Origin: Arctopsyche grandis
Taxonomy: Eukaryota; Arthropoda; Insecta; Trichoptera; Hydropsychidae
Direction of reading: 5' to 3'
NCBI RefSeq assembly: GCF_051622035.1
Contig: NC_135357.1
Coordinates: 17,702,256-17,766,255 of the forward strand
Length of the DNA: 64,000 nt
Shown here: in pieces, positions 1 through 12,701 of the stretch
Numbering within the stretch: the stretch's first letter is position 1
Layout: each line of letters starts with the position of its first letter
Position numbers and translations under genes: made by a program
The notes under the pieces: model-generated
What the model was told of the DNA's origin: nothing
Databases searched by the model: none
What the model saw: the letters and a program-made list of their open reading frames with translations, nothing else

Positions 1-601
1 AAATATGCACATTTAGAAAACTAGAGATTGTATACATGTTTTTATAGATTCGCGATATGTTATCTAACATGCGTAGGTGATGCTGTCAAACATTCACATA
101 TCTGCGACACTAATCAACCGTCGACACAAAGCGACACACGAATATCGAACACGCATCGAAACGTAAGAAGTCAAGCGGAATTTGATAACTTTCCAATGCA
201 ACCAGTGGGCGTCGCCATTGTGATATCACTAAGATAAAGCGTTTCTTTTCACATTCTGTCTAGACATTCCCATTTTTAAAATAATTACACTCATACTCAC
301 AAAGCCCGAACCATGCATGATTAATAAATATTGTCAACTGAATAGAACCTATAATAAGACGTATACAATACAAAATATAATAGCCGTCGTTTAGCGTATG
401 TATAATAAATGGGGACACAGTAGCAATTTTGCATTTTTGAACATAAGTAAATACATATTATGACAACTAGATAATCATGTGTTGTACATAATTCCAATTG
501 ACAAAGCATCAATTATTTAAATCAATCTCACTTATCGGTAACACCAAATCCATATAAGATACTTCGTATACACATTTTCGACATTCGATACGTCGACCAC
601 C
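1..601. other. Upstream flank of the odorant receptor, no gene seen
   Basis: AT-rich sequence. Short open frames exist on both strands but none shows a recognisable domain or splice pattern. It should contain the receptor's 5' UTR and promoter; I see no convincing TATA box or motif that fixes the transcription start. Confidence 0.5.
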
Positions 602-3287
602 ATGGATCATAAACGTGTGAAGATACGCGAAGCACTAGATCTGAACTTGGCGATTATGACAATATCCGGAATCTGGCCACCGAAATGTTTCGACAACACG
701 TGGAGAATTCACGCCTACAGAGCATACTCCATTATGGGCGTCGGGTTTTTCTACATAGTGTTCATGCTGACGGAAATCATTAATATGATAGTGGTAAAGT
801 ATACTCAGCACATAGCTAAACTCTATATACAAACATACGTATAATATACTATATCCAATGATATACTAATGTGTGGCATTGAATATTTTACGATGTCAGA
901 ACATGTACTAAAATAGCCGAATGACTTCGTCCTTCGGTCGAATCCCTACATTCGCGTTTGGGAACCAGTGACCTTTTCGTATTATACATTAGGGCTTTGA
1001 ACGCACCGTCAGAGGCGATATTATTTCCAACGAAGCGTAATAATATAACGCATTAAACTTTTTCTTTGACAGGTATTCGGTGATATGGAGAAGACCGTGG
1101 AGGCTTCGTTTCTCCTGCTGACTCATTTTTCGCAGCTTCTGAAGACTATTCTGGTCGTCGTGTTTAACACGAGAATCAGAGACATCGTCGAAAGGTTGGA
1201 TGGTGAGATATTTTGATAAAAAATCGTCTATTAAAAATACTATGTAAATGCTTTGAAGCCATTTTGATACAAGTTAGTGAGATTTTAACCGCTAACGTGA
1301 TGAGAATCGGGTCACGAAGGCGAGAAAGAAATCCGATAATAATGTTTATAATACCCACAGCATCGTTTCAAGAGATTTTATTTATATGAAAGGAATTACT
1401 TTAGAATGTTTTCGTAATACCAGCTTTAGTGTGAAAATATCCGATGTATAATAATACGAAGTGCGAAAGTGGAGATATATGATATTCTTCAAATAAAAAC
1501 AATGAAAAAAGTAACAAGAAATAGCATTTAACTATCAAAGTATTGTATTTCATTTTCTTAATACACCTTTTTTCAGTATTATACAAAGCGTTCTTAGCAT
1601 ATGGTATTTGGTTAGATTTCGTTAAATTTTAGTTTTAATTTTCGAGGGTATGTGATTAGATTTATTTTTTAATTTCATTATAATTTAAAATTGAGATTTT
1701 CATTAAAAAACGTGTTTTATATGAAAATTTTCTGTGATGACTGATTGTTTTCAATTTGAAAATATGTATATACATATTTACTATATAAACTTCGAATAAT
1801 TTAAAAAAAAAATGACTGGCAGAGTTTATTAATTTGAATAAATAGTGTAAAGGCTTCTATCGCATGACGTACAATATTTTCATATACATACATACATACA
1901 TAAATGTGTGCACAAATATGTATGATCTTTCCGTTGATTAATGTTAGATGTTAAAAATAAATAAATTTCGGGATATTCAAATTATGTTTAGGTAACAGTA
2001 TATTTTATCAAAATCATAATTTAAATAAAAATGGTGATTTTTCAACAATTTTAAATTTATTTCATGTTAAAAAAAGAACAATGCACAATACACTGTTAAC
2101 CTTTCATAGTGAAAGTTGATTTGTCTCAAGATTAGAGGGGGTCAAAAATGGCACGCGAACGGAATCCGGTAGCTTTCATTAATTTGGCGTTTCATGCATT
2201 CATCATTACATACCTCCTTTATTAACTTTTTCTTTCCGTCTTGAAATGAAACAATATAATATATCATAAACCTTCATACTCAATTTTCTTTCTTCTTTAT
2301 AAGATCCAGTGTTCAATAGAGGTAAACCAGAACATCTTCCGATGATTTTAAAAAGCATGAACATTGTGAAAAAGGATACGCGCCTATTTCTAACAATGGC
2401 GACATTGACAGTACTACTCTGGGCTATTTTCCCATTGCTGGAATTGAATGATAGACAACTTCCACTAAAGGCATGGTATCCTTTCGATATCAAAGAAACT
2501 CCCATGTACGCATAATATCTATTCTATACTATACATTTTATACATTTTATAGAATATAAGGTAATTTAATACACACATATGCACAGTGGAAATTTTCCAA
2601 CCGTATTCGCGGTTCCCTGGAGCGTAGTGGTTTTCACTCATTATCATAATTACAAAACTCATTTTTAATACATGAGTTCAAGTTGAGTAATCGTGTTTAA
2701 TTCAAGAAGTTTGAAAACCTTTAATACCTAACCTATCCTACCTTATAAATAAAACAATATTATGCTTGACTGCACAAAGGCTCTTTTACACGGTTTATAT
2801 TAGTTTCACTTCGTCCAAAGTAACAGTAATAATGAAAAAATAATAGTAACAACCTTTGTTTCATTTCACGATCAATACGAATTCGAATAAGCTAACAACA
2901 CGCACCTTGCAATTTATTATAAAATAAAATATAAAATTAATTAATGTGAAAAACAAACACGAAAATGTCACATTTTTCTTTTAGTTTGTTCAAGAGCCGT
3001 GAAAATTTCGATTAATCAAAATGGTAATTCAGATTTCAGATAATATACCTGTATCAAATAATTTCCGGACTAATGAACGCAATGGTCAACATCAGTATGG
3101 ACACACTAGGGTCAGGTATAATGGCTTTGACTGCGGGACAGTTGGACATATTGAATTACGAATTGTCTTTGCTTTGGCGACCAAATGGAAAAGGTATTAT
3201 CATCAGATATATGTATATATGTATGTACATACATATTATCAATGGTGTACCGTGACATTAAAAACAAGGGACTAGAAATTGGCAAAA

Positions 3288-3386
<99 letters not shown>

Positions 3387-6300
3387 TTTTTAATTTTTGA
3401 ATTTTAATAATCTGTGTTGAAGTAATGAGGATAATTTTTCATTTTTGTGCCAAAAGAAATATCGTAAATACCTTACTTTTTACTTACCTCCTTTACGTTT
3501 TTTAATTACATCTTGTTTGTCTTCAAAACTTAATCTTCTGAATGATTTGTCGAAGAATCGATCGAAAATACAACATTGCAAGACCTCGTTATTTGTTTCC
3601 TCGCACTCCGCACTGATTTGTTCTGAGTCGAGTTGAAGTCGAAGAATCATTTCGTGAGTCGAGTCCTTTGCCATATTTACACTCAAGAAGTTCTGTGTGA
3701 ATATGTGTTTTTTTAACAAAAAAAATGTTAGAACGACGTTTCATAGACACAAATTAGAATATTCTTGGTGAAAATTTCATAAATGCTTGAAGAGATGAGT
3801 AAATTAAAAAATGTTTCATCTTTAACGAAACACCTATACATAAAAATACGCCGGTACCGCGAAGGGAATAGAATTGAGACGGCGAGTCCGTGCAAGTGAA
3901 CGACGCGGCGGACCATACCATAACAATCCACTACCACTACTACAAAACCGGTTCCAGTTTCTAAACTTCGTTAATCCCAATAAACCTAGTCCTTCTAGTC
4001 CAACGACGGCACGCCACTGATACATATATGCAGGGCTATTTTTTCCATGTAACCCGGTGGAACGGCGTTCCGAAACCTTTTTGTCTCAGCATTTTTTATG
4101 TTTCAAATGAATATTCTATACAATATAATTTGAATATAATCTTTTCCAATAAAAAACTTGACAAGAAGTGAGTTCCGGCACCTCTTTTTTTCAAAAAAAA
4201 AGGCCTGCGTATATGTATATATACATATACCAGGCGGAAGTATATTAAAATTTTCTCAAAACCTTGGCGGAAGTCCAATATCTGACTTAATTAACCAATT
4301 GTTATTACTTATTTTGATTCGATATGTCCAGAATCTCAGAAAAGAAAAACAAACGTATTATAGACCACCGGTATTTTTAAATATTGTATTTAAACATTAT
4401 ATATAATGATTTGCAAAATGAAGAAAAATGGACTTTTTCAAATACAAAGGCTCATACATATCTACGAAATTTAGTCATTTTTATAAAAAAAAATAAAACT
4501 ATGTATTACAAATTCATATACATACATATGCTACAGTATTTACTATTATATTTTATAACTACACAAATGTTACATTTAAAAAAAAACGTAAATATCAACC
4601 TAGTGATAAATAAGTAAATATCGACCTAGTGACTGTAATGACGTACATACTTTAACCTATACTGTTTCAGATAGTGGATACATGTTACAAAAACTAAAGG
4701 AATGCATAAAATATCATCAAGAAATTATAAGGTATGGACTTTGAACGATCTAAATATTATGAAAGTGTGTTACTTAGTTACAATCAAAATATTAACATTG
4801 GCTTAAGCTTCAAACGAAAATCACATTTTCTTCGCAAACGGCACAATGCGCAGCTTTTTCAAGATTTTACAAATAAACATTTGCTGAAATGATTCTAAAA
4901 CTTCACAGGTTTGTCGTGGATCAAGAATACGTATTTGGTTACATGTATTTGGGTCAGTTTTTGGTGGCGGTCATTGTCATATGCGTGTCTGCATTTCAAC
5001 TTACTTTGGTACTTATTTTAATATTACTTTTCAATTATTTAAATATGTATGAACATTCAAACCGCAACGCAATAAGTAGGGCGACATTTGAAATTAATTT
5101 CAAACAAAATAAATCCTGTTGTACTAGCAATTAGTGTTACGAGCTAGAAACGTGTTCAAAATGTTTCTTTGATCAACTTGAATTAAATTTATAATGTACC
5201 CAATATGAATGTGTATTATATCTAGAATATACGGTGGTTATTGAATTATAAACGAAAACACCACATACCAACTCATTACAAAGTAACGTTCTTGAGTAAT
5301 GTTCAACCTAACTTATTAAAATTTCATATACAGCACATATACGTTCACATACATACATTAATAATCTGTGCGCTATAATTAATTAAAGGTTTGTTTCAAT
5401 ATTCTGACATAAAATATAAACGGACTTATTTTATAAACTGAATTCAGCCGAATTTGGCCATTTAATGGAAAACCTAGTTTTCCTTTTGTATGGGTACTTT
5501 ATTTGTTTGGTAAATTTAATAAATTTGGTATATTATTATAATATTTAACAAAATCAAATCGTATTTTTCACCAAATCTATACGGCACGTATGTATATATG
5601 TACATATTATACTCCGCTAATGATTTTCTTTAAAACGCTAATTAAAATTTATTTTTATTTAATACTAGTGGTTTTACCCGGCTTCGCTCGGAATTTGTAA
5701 TATAAACCGCTTAAACATGGCAAATCTAATAGTAAGCATTTTATTAAATTTATTTGAATAGTACATATGTATGTACATACATACATACATACAAAATCTC
5801 TTTCGAAATTATATACATATAAGACCTGACGGAGACTGGAACCATCACCTTATTTTGTAAAAGAGATATTTGTATGTACTTACACATTAAGGTCCGTTTA
5901 TATGATCCATTACTGCACGGAAAAGAGTACTTCTATTCATACTATACAGCACCGCCTATTTTCGCTCATATTTGTTTTGGACGAGTGCAAATCAAAATCG
6001 GCTAACATAAACATTACGGAGCGCGACGATACGGCGCAATATTGCTTTCTTCGTATCGTCGAGTCAGTATTGTCACAATATGACGTTTTCAAAAATATTC
6101 ATACGCGCATGCGCAATTTCTTTAGTACGCGTGCACTCGCCACTATGACGTCACGACAAGCGTGAATATTCAATTTTCACAGAGGCCAAAGAAAATCGGT
6201 TCAGCTTGATACTTTTCGGTCACATGTACTGCTTTATAATATGAATAGATGGTGTCGGTTACTGCTATTTCAGATACGCAAAATATACTAAACGTATAGA

Positions 6301-9300
6301 AAGGTGAACTAAATGTATTAAATAATATTTTTCGTACTGCTTCTTACGTGCAGTTGCTGGCTTGAGCTGTACTGGAATAAACGAACCTTTATGTGTGTTC
6401 GTCCACCATGCAAATCCACACTTTAAACTACTAAATTTGACACACTTTAAAATTTCATCCTCTTACGTAACGCCGTACATTTTTCAGCTTTGTATTAGTA
6501 CCATTAAATAATACATTTTTATTGATTTTAAGATTCCGATATCGATCAAATTTGTCTCGATGATTATATACCTGATGTGCATGCTGATGGAAATATTTCT
6601 ATACTGCTACCATGGAAATGAGATAAGCATTAAGGTAAAAAAAAAGAAACAGTGGAAATTTGTCAACATTAATTTCATTCTCCGTTTTCATAGCTTTAAT
6701 CGTTTTGTAATTTAAAAAATAAATAAAATGAACGCTTCTCTGTAGCCTTTTTCGAACTAGTATACATTCTTATGCAATATTCAATGGCACGTTTTGGAGA
6801 CAACAACCTAATTTTATTAGTGTGTACGGGTAGCATTGTGTTAGTCTCACGAGCACTGTTGAATATTGCATGAGGCGGTAGGGACACAATGGAAAAGTTA
6901 CAGGAAAAGCGTTACGCTTTCCATAAAATAGCCGAAACGCGGGTGATCCTATACACGACTTTAATTTTTACCAAGAAATAAACGGATCATTTTCGACTTT
7001 ATCGCTACGATGTTTTCATATACATATGTAATATGTAATTCGGCCATCTACGTACATAAGTACCAATTTTCGACTAGCATTTGTCAATTTCAAATGACTA
7101 GAAGATAGTCCAAACTAAGTGGATCCACGTTCAATTTTACGCTTGACCTCCCGTTTCAATTCCGTTCTGTGCCTGAGCGTACTAAATTCATCCTTTCTAT
7201 TGCATTCAGATATAAATGCGAATAGTTGTATAATTTCGTCGACAAAGCCGAACTGTTTGGGAGCTTTGAGAATGTGAATTTATTGAATTAATATTAATCA
7301 AGAATTTCTTTAAAAATTCTTGTGTTTTTATTCACATATTGTCATGACAACCAGCTTTTTAAATGGATAATATTATTATTTCAAAAAATTATTTATAATA
7401 AGCGATAAACCTATTTTTTGATACATACAATACGAAAGATTGACATCATAAATCATCATTAGGATTTCCTGTAATGCTACAATGGTCCAAACTTTTAAAA
7501 ATAAAATAAAATAAATCATTATCCATTAATGTGAACTTAAATGTTTGATATCGAAACAATGTATTATTTATATTTGCACGTAGTAACAATAGATGAAGTT
7601 TTAAGATCATGTAAAAATTTTACCTCGAGAATTTGTTTGATTTGAACTCAGAATCGATCACTGATCATGTTTTAAAAAAAATGAATGTACATGTCTATAC
7701 ACAACCGGTATGCATTGCCGGTTTTCTGTAAACCGGTTTATCGGTAAATTTGGTTAAATTTCCGTACCCAATTCACGTTCAATATCGGTAATTTCAGTAA
7801 ATTATTTTTCACTTGTTATATCGATATGATCATTTTTGAACTACGGTATTTGCAGAAAGCAACAATGTCGAGTGTTTTATTGTATGGTTCGTTTACGTAA
7901 AATTTTATGTGACTTTCTACGGCTGAATAGCAAAAGCACACTGCACAGTATTGACCGTTAAGGGATTCGAGTCCGAGGTTCGATTTGATCATTTTTAATT
8001 AAATGTCATCAAGGTAAACTTTATTAGTTTCCTTTTGAAGTCTCGGGAGTCAAGTTGTATCGTCTCTTCCAACATTACGTCACTCTATTCGTCAATCAAT
8101 AATTGATCAAAATAGTGGTTGTTCTTTATATTGGCACAACATTGACACTAAAAACGTTTATATTTATTTATTTATCCATTATATTTTGACCAATACCATA
8201 GGTGCCACTACAGGTTGCCCAAGGCGACACCTATGGTCAAACTTTTGTACGTAAGTACCAAACACCATCATTAAGCATTATGATTACACACAAAACATGA
8301 GTTGAAAACACTGTCCGACAACCCCTGCTACTAAACTCTTCCACTGCGGAAACCGCCATAGCAGCTCCGTCATATGTAGAAGTTCATTTTCCCAATTAAT
8401 CGAGCAAAACTAAAGAGTTGGTTGCAATGCGCCTCAATATTACTGCTGCTTCACTCAGTTCAACCAGGAAGGTCGACTGTCCCGACATAAATTTTATTTC
8501 CGGTAAACTGGTGGTGAATTTATTTTTTATCGATTTACCGGTAACACCCGAACCCTGTGAGTGTGCGTGTTTTTATATTAATTTCACCATATGTACATAA
8601 ATATAATATGTTCGGTTATTTCTTTTATTTCATAGAACATGAACACTCGCCTTTACAATTCGTTCCAAAGCGACGCGTGCATTTATACATATATAATACA
8701 GTCAATTCAACATATAATACTTGGAGAAATTTTGCAGAATTTTATAATCAAATTGGCGAACCTCAATACGCTGAATAACTTAAGATTAGCAAGGGAAAAT
8801 AGGGAAAGAGATGTCATTTTATACAGGAACCGTTTCAATTAAAATCAGAAAAAAATGCAAACTCTGAAAATAAACGATTGACCTGAAGTCACAAACCAGG
8901 GCTGGCCAGTAGCGGGACTTTAGTTGGACTCGTCGTGACCACTCTGCTCTAAAGCATACTATTCTAATCACTAGTCCACGCCGCTGGTTTAAACTGGCGA
9001 AAAAGTTATTTAAATTGTGTACATACAAATGACTTCTGCAAACATATTTGGAGATCGAAACTGTATCTAATGAAAAAAATTAAGTAAGACCGAATCGAAA
9101 AAGGGGTCATAATTGACTTTATCAACAATGACGACGATCTGACTATACAGCAATACTCAGCATCGGATTATCTTTTATTTACAGAGCAAAATTTGGTACG
9201 ATTACGTCTATCGAATATATAAATGAACTGGCAACTGACAGGTGAGACCTAACTTCAATATAGATTATATTTATTTATTTTATTTTATTTATTTTTTACA

Positions 9301-12300
9301 TAGATATATATCAGGAAGGCCTGACAGGTAGACCCTGATTAATTACAAACATTGCAGCATTTTTATTACATAAATCACTGTATTTCGAGAGGCTGAAGAA
9401 CACGAAATTAACAATTAATTAATTAATCTATGGATTTAGACTTGTACATAAATGTTACATACTGTAAGTACATCGCCAGCAGTATGGCTCAGTGGTAGCG
9501 TGTATGTTTAGCACCAAGTTATTATTGGGTTCGAGCCCGCTATACTGCTGGTCAGACTTGGGTGTTTGTTAGTCCAAGTTGATCGTTTCTTATCAGAGTT
9601 TGCCAATTTTACCTGATCATTGTTGAAACGGTTCCTTAAAATTGACAAATATTCTGTATTATGTATGTACAATTTGTAAAAAATTATGTAGAAATCTAAA
9701 ATCTATAGATGTCTCGATGGATTAATTCTTTAAATTAATTAATTGTTAATTTCGGTTTCTTCATCTTCTCGAAATACAGTGATTTATGTAATAAAAATGC
9801 TGCATTGTTTTAATTAATTGTCCAGGAATACGCATTGGGGTCTTCCTGTCAAACCTTCCTAGTATAAATCTATGTACATATGTAAAATAAAAATAAATCA
9901 AATTCAGATATTTGTGACAGCAGGTAGGATAATGTTTGCCAATTTGAGGAACCGTTTCAACAACGAAGAACAAATAAATTGGCAAACTGTGATAAGAAAC
10001 GATCGACTTGGAGGGACAAATATCAAGTTTGATATTCATGATATTTAATAAATACGAATTTAACCCCCAATGAACTTCAATAGCACAAGTATCCGAATTC
10101 AAACACCCAGTATCTAGCGTATACATTCAGAACTATGACATCGTCCATATCCAACTGCACAACGTATAGCATTACAAATCAATTCGAACCAACCCTTATA
10201 TTATATATGTATATATGTACATACATACATACGATACATTCAACGAAGAAGAGTCGAACGTAATTCATGAGTTTGGTACGAGGTCCCTGACACTTACTAG
10301 TTTGTCCCGGTCTAAGATCTATTTCGGACAGCCCGTTTCCAAGCTCTATTAAACATTTGGCGCCTGTTATTCCACATATACACACAAAACTATCTCCAAT
10401 ACCGAGGTGTTTCGATTTCAACAATGTTCGTACGACCAGCACCTACGTATATAAATACCTACTATACGTATGTATGCATGTATCTGGTACTATATGCCTA
10501 TTGATCGAGCTTTCGTTGCCCACGGACCCGTCTCCCTTCTAACGTCGAGCTTTCGCGGTGATGTGAGCTTTGGATGCGATTCCACTCTAATATGCACAAC
10601 ACAGGTGCTCCAATTTCAATATATTTCGTCTAATAAAACATCACACATATGTACCCACCCTCGTCTAGCTTTTCCAAAAGCTCTGCCAGAGCTTCTAGAC
10701 TGAACTTCGTCGCAACTTCTGGGACGGAACTTCTTGAACCGTCGTGGTTCATCTCCATGTGTTTTTATGCAAACCAAGCGACTTCAAATAAATAAACCGC
10801 ACTTCTAAAACTACTGTTCTGAACTGACCGACTCGACATCCATCCCACCACGCCAACTATTATATTAACGTCTACTATATGGCTCTGCTGTATTGTATAT
10901 GCATGCATATACAATACAGCAGAGCCATTCTCCACTTGAAAGCATTTCACAAGAGATATCATTCTCATATATGTATGTATATAGAAGTGTACATGTAATC
11001 ATTTTTTTTACTTTTTTAATAATAAAACATACCTTACCGGACTAATGTGTTCCACGCTGAAACACACAAAGGGTTTATGAGCTTACAGGGCACTTTGTGC
11101 GTTATTGATCCACTTTCATAAGTAAAAATTTAGTTTAGCTTTCCTAATAAAATTGTGTAATGGTGGTTTTTACCTGAAATTTTATACGGCTTTCAGTGTA
11201 TGTATGATACTATCAACGTGCTACTTGAGCACGTTTTCTGGTTAGGTAGAGATTTATAGCTCAATTTGTTGTGTAATAGAAGCTTGCACAAATATAATGC
11301 GGGGTGTTAACATTCCGAATTTTATTTCATTTTTACTATTATACATAGATACGATAAGTAGCAGAAAAATCGATTTATGTATTCATTCATACCACGCTGT
11401 TAAATATGAAGACATTTATTTCTGTCGAATACGATGAAATTGATATTTATATTTTAAGATGTAATTAATAACACATTGGCGTCCATTTCAGAGCGTGGAG
11501 ATTGTGAATTCGGCAGCAAAATGTGGATGGTATGAAGAAAATTCAAAGTTTACAAATACGCTAATGTTCCTCATGCAGAGAGCACGAAAACCTCTTCAAG
11601 TCTCGGCTGGAAAACTCTTTTCTTTATCTCTGAGCACTTTTGTCTCGGTAAGAAAATGGAATATATGTACATTCATTTATATCATAAAACGGAAATAGAA
11701 ATTCAAAAACATGCCGCCAATGTCGTACAATGAATTTTCACAAATAATAAAACGCATATACATATGTACATATATATGTATATGTACATACATATGTATA
11801 GAGGTACATTTTCTATCCGTTCGCTTCGAAATCAATTTACATTCACGAAACGAAATGAATACATTCATCATTCAAATGAATTTATGTGTGTATATATTTG
11901 AGCGCGTATTTTTTTCTTCAAAATAAAAAATCTAATAAGCTGAGCTTCGTCAAGCTATTATAAATAAACATTGATCCAATAAACATTAATCTACAATAAA
12001 TAAACCGCAATTTACTTGATGTCATTATTAATGTTCAACCGGAATTTTCCAGACGAACATACACACATACAAAGTATAATGTGACCACAAAACATATAAA
12101 CTATTGGAAAACGATAAATATTAATTTGCGCTTCGTGAAAATGAGATTTATTTACGAATTTTCCGGTCAAAGTACTAACATTTGTTCACACAAACATACA
12201 TATCATATGTAACATATACATACATATATGTATGTATGTAGATGCGAACTTTTAGCATATGTATGTATGTAGATGTGACAATGTAATTAGTTGTAACTGC

Positions 12301-12448
12301 ACTAATCTTTATGCTATTAACTGGATTTTGACTATTTGAAACGTATATCAAATAATGAAATTTTCATACAAATTATCGTTTTCTTTTTCAGATTTTGAGA
12401 TCATCCTACTCTTACTTCACATTACTACAACACATTCATAATGAATGA
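602..12448 (+). CDS. Odorant receptor (7tm_6 family), nine coding exons
   Basis: Ligand-binding subunit of an insect odorant-gated channel, expected in the dendritic membrane of olfactory neurons with the co-receptor Orco. Coding exons: 602-793, 1073-1202, 2304-2505, 3033-3193, 4671-4731, 4909-5008, 6533-6634, 11492-11647 and 12392-12448. They join in frame to 386 aa, normal for the family (about 380-420). The start ATG follows CCACC. Family marks: LPLKAWYPF in exon 3, IIYLYQIISG and NISMDTLGSGIM in exon 4, a Gly-Asn-Glu near YCYHGNEIS in exon 7, and the C-terminal SYSYFTLL in exon 9. Several hydrophobic segments fit seven helices. All introns are GT..AG; the exon 3 donor (GTACGC) is weak. 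Intron 7 is 4.9 kb and full of repeats. AATAAA lies at 12696-12701. The ligand cannot be inferred and no sister receptor is adjacent. Confidence 0.9.
3296..3381. repeat. (TA)n microsatellite
   Basis: Uninterrupted TA tract after an A-run in intron 4 of the odorant receptor. Tyr-Ile repeat frames through it are not genes. Confidence 0.95.
3850..4019. mobile_element. Possible hAT-type element end
   Basis: A GC-richer patch in receptor intron 4 ends in CGCCACTG at 4012-4019, the same octamer that ends the hAT-like MITE at 29083-29462. The other end and a target duplication were not found, so this is a fragment at best. A nearly identical ending (GGCACGCCACTG) is present near 52455. Confidence 0.3.
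5665..5760 (-). mobile_element. Terminal fragment of a CTAGT-ending element
   Basis: Read on the minus strand, it ends in GCGAAGCCGGGTAAAACC then ACTAGT. The same terminal block, including the AAGCGGTTTATA segment, recurs at 23072-23170 (minus) and 25890-25994 and 28480-28596 (plus). A CTAG(T) end after a GC-rich stretch suggests a Helitron/Helentron-type 3' end, but no Rep-helicase is present in the window. It lies in receptor intron 6. Confidence 0.5.
5888..6270 (+). mobile_element. MITE-like repeat, AAGGTCYG-terminal family, copy 1
   Basis: Starts with AAGGTCCGTTTATATGATCC and contains CGATACGGCGCAATATTGCTTTC. Related blocks occur at 12702-13010 (same direction) and 13030-13450 (opposite). 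Start and end motifs match the composite element at 12702-13825 and the hairpin at 53561-53758. No protein. It sits in receptor intron 6. Confidence 0.5.
8185..8245. repeat. Short hairpin, SINE-tail-like
   Basis: ACCATAGGTG and CACCTATGGT form inverted arms around a short loop. Read on the minus strand the block resembles the 3' tail of the SINE-like repeat near 43720. It is probably a tail fragment. Confidence 0.35.
9291..9470 (+). repeat. Left arm of an inverted repeat pair
   Basis: Matches the reverse complement of 9700-9885 over most of its length, including the block reading ATAAATCACTGTATTTCGAG. It forms a large dyad with SINE-like units inside receptor intron 7. Confidence 0.6.
9478..9690 (+). 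mobile_element. tRNA-derived SINE, copy 1
   Basis: The head carries RNA polymerase III internal promoter boxes: A box TGGCTCAGTGG and B box GGGTTCGAGCCC. The body reads CTGGTCAGACTTGGGTGTTT and onward. The body recurs at 9890-10125 (minus) and 43440-43790 (plus). The tRNA-like part lacks a full cloverleaf, so it is not a functional tRNA. Confidence 0.65.
9700..9885 (-). repeat. Right arm of the inverted repeat pair
   Basis: Diverged reverse-complement copy of 9291-9470, with scattered substitutions but collinear throughout. Together with the SINE copies it makes the 9.3-10.1 kb segment a large imperfect palindrome. Confidence 0.6.
9886..10125 (-). mobile_element. tRNA-derived SINE, copy 2 (inverted)
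   Basis: Reverse complement of the SINE body, including CCAAGTCGATCGTTTCTTAT and GAAACGGTTCCT. Its tRNA-like head is eroded, so it is probably an old inactive copy. Confidence 0.55.
10636..10758 (-). CDS. Small unrecognised open frame, possible first exon
   Basis: A 41-codon frame starting at ATG 10758 encodes an amphipathic stretch, KFSLEALAELLEKLDEGG. A GT (GGTACATA) that could serve as a donor lies near its end. Further open stretches follow on the same strand (about 10490-10590 and 10179-10442) and base composition is less AT-rich than the flanks. I recognise no family and could not join these stretches convincingly. This could be a small minus-strand gene nested in the receptor intron, or chance. 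Confidence 0.2.
10879..10928. repeat. Perfect 50-bp palindrome
   Basis: Each 25-base half is the exact reverse complement of the other, from ATGGCTCTGCTG inward to the GCATGC centre, with no spacer. It could extrude as a cruciform or act as a mobile-element core. It lies in receptor intron 7. Confidence 0.95.
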
Positions 12449-12701
12449 ATTTATTTTCAAAACTAAGTAACATCTAGAAAATTTCATTCAAGGATGGCCA
12501 GCACGTGAACCATACAGATAGATAATTTTATCAAATATTGGCAGCCTTCACCAATAACTTATTATTTATGATCCTTGAACATCCCGTACTAATGCGAAAT
12601 CGATACACATGCAATCGTACTTGGCGATAACATATACATATAATACATAAACTACCTTATGAATATTAAATGCTTATTTAATTTTAAAATAATTCAATAA
12701 A

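Noticed and set aside
9478-9552. A tRNA gene
   Set aside because: A and B boxes are present, but the cloverleaf is incomplete and the sequence continues into a repeated SINE body.
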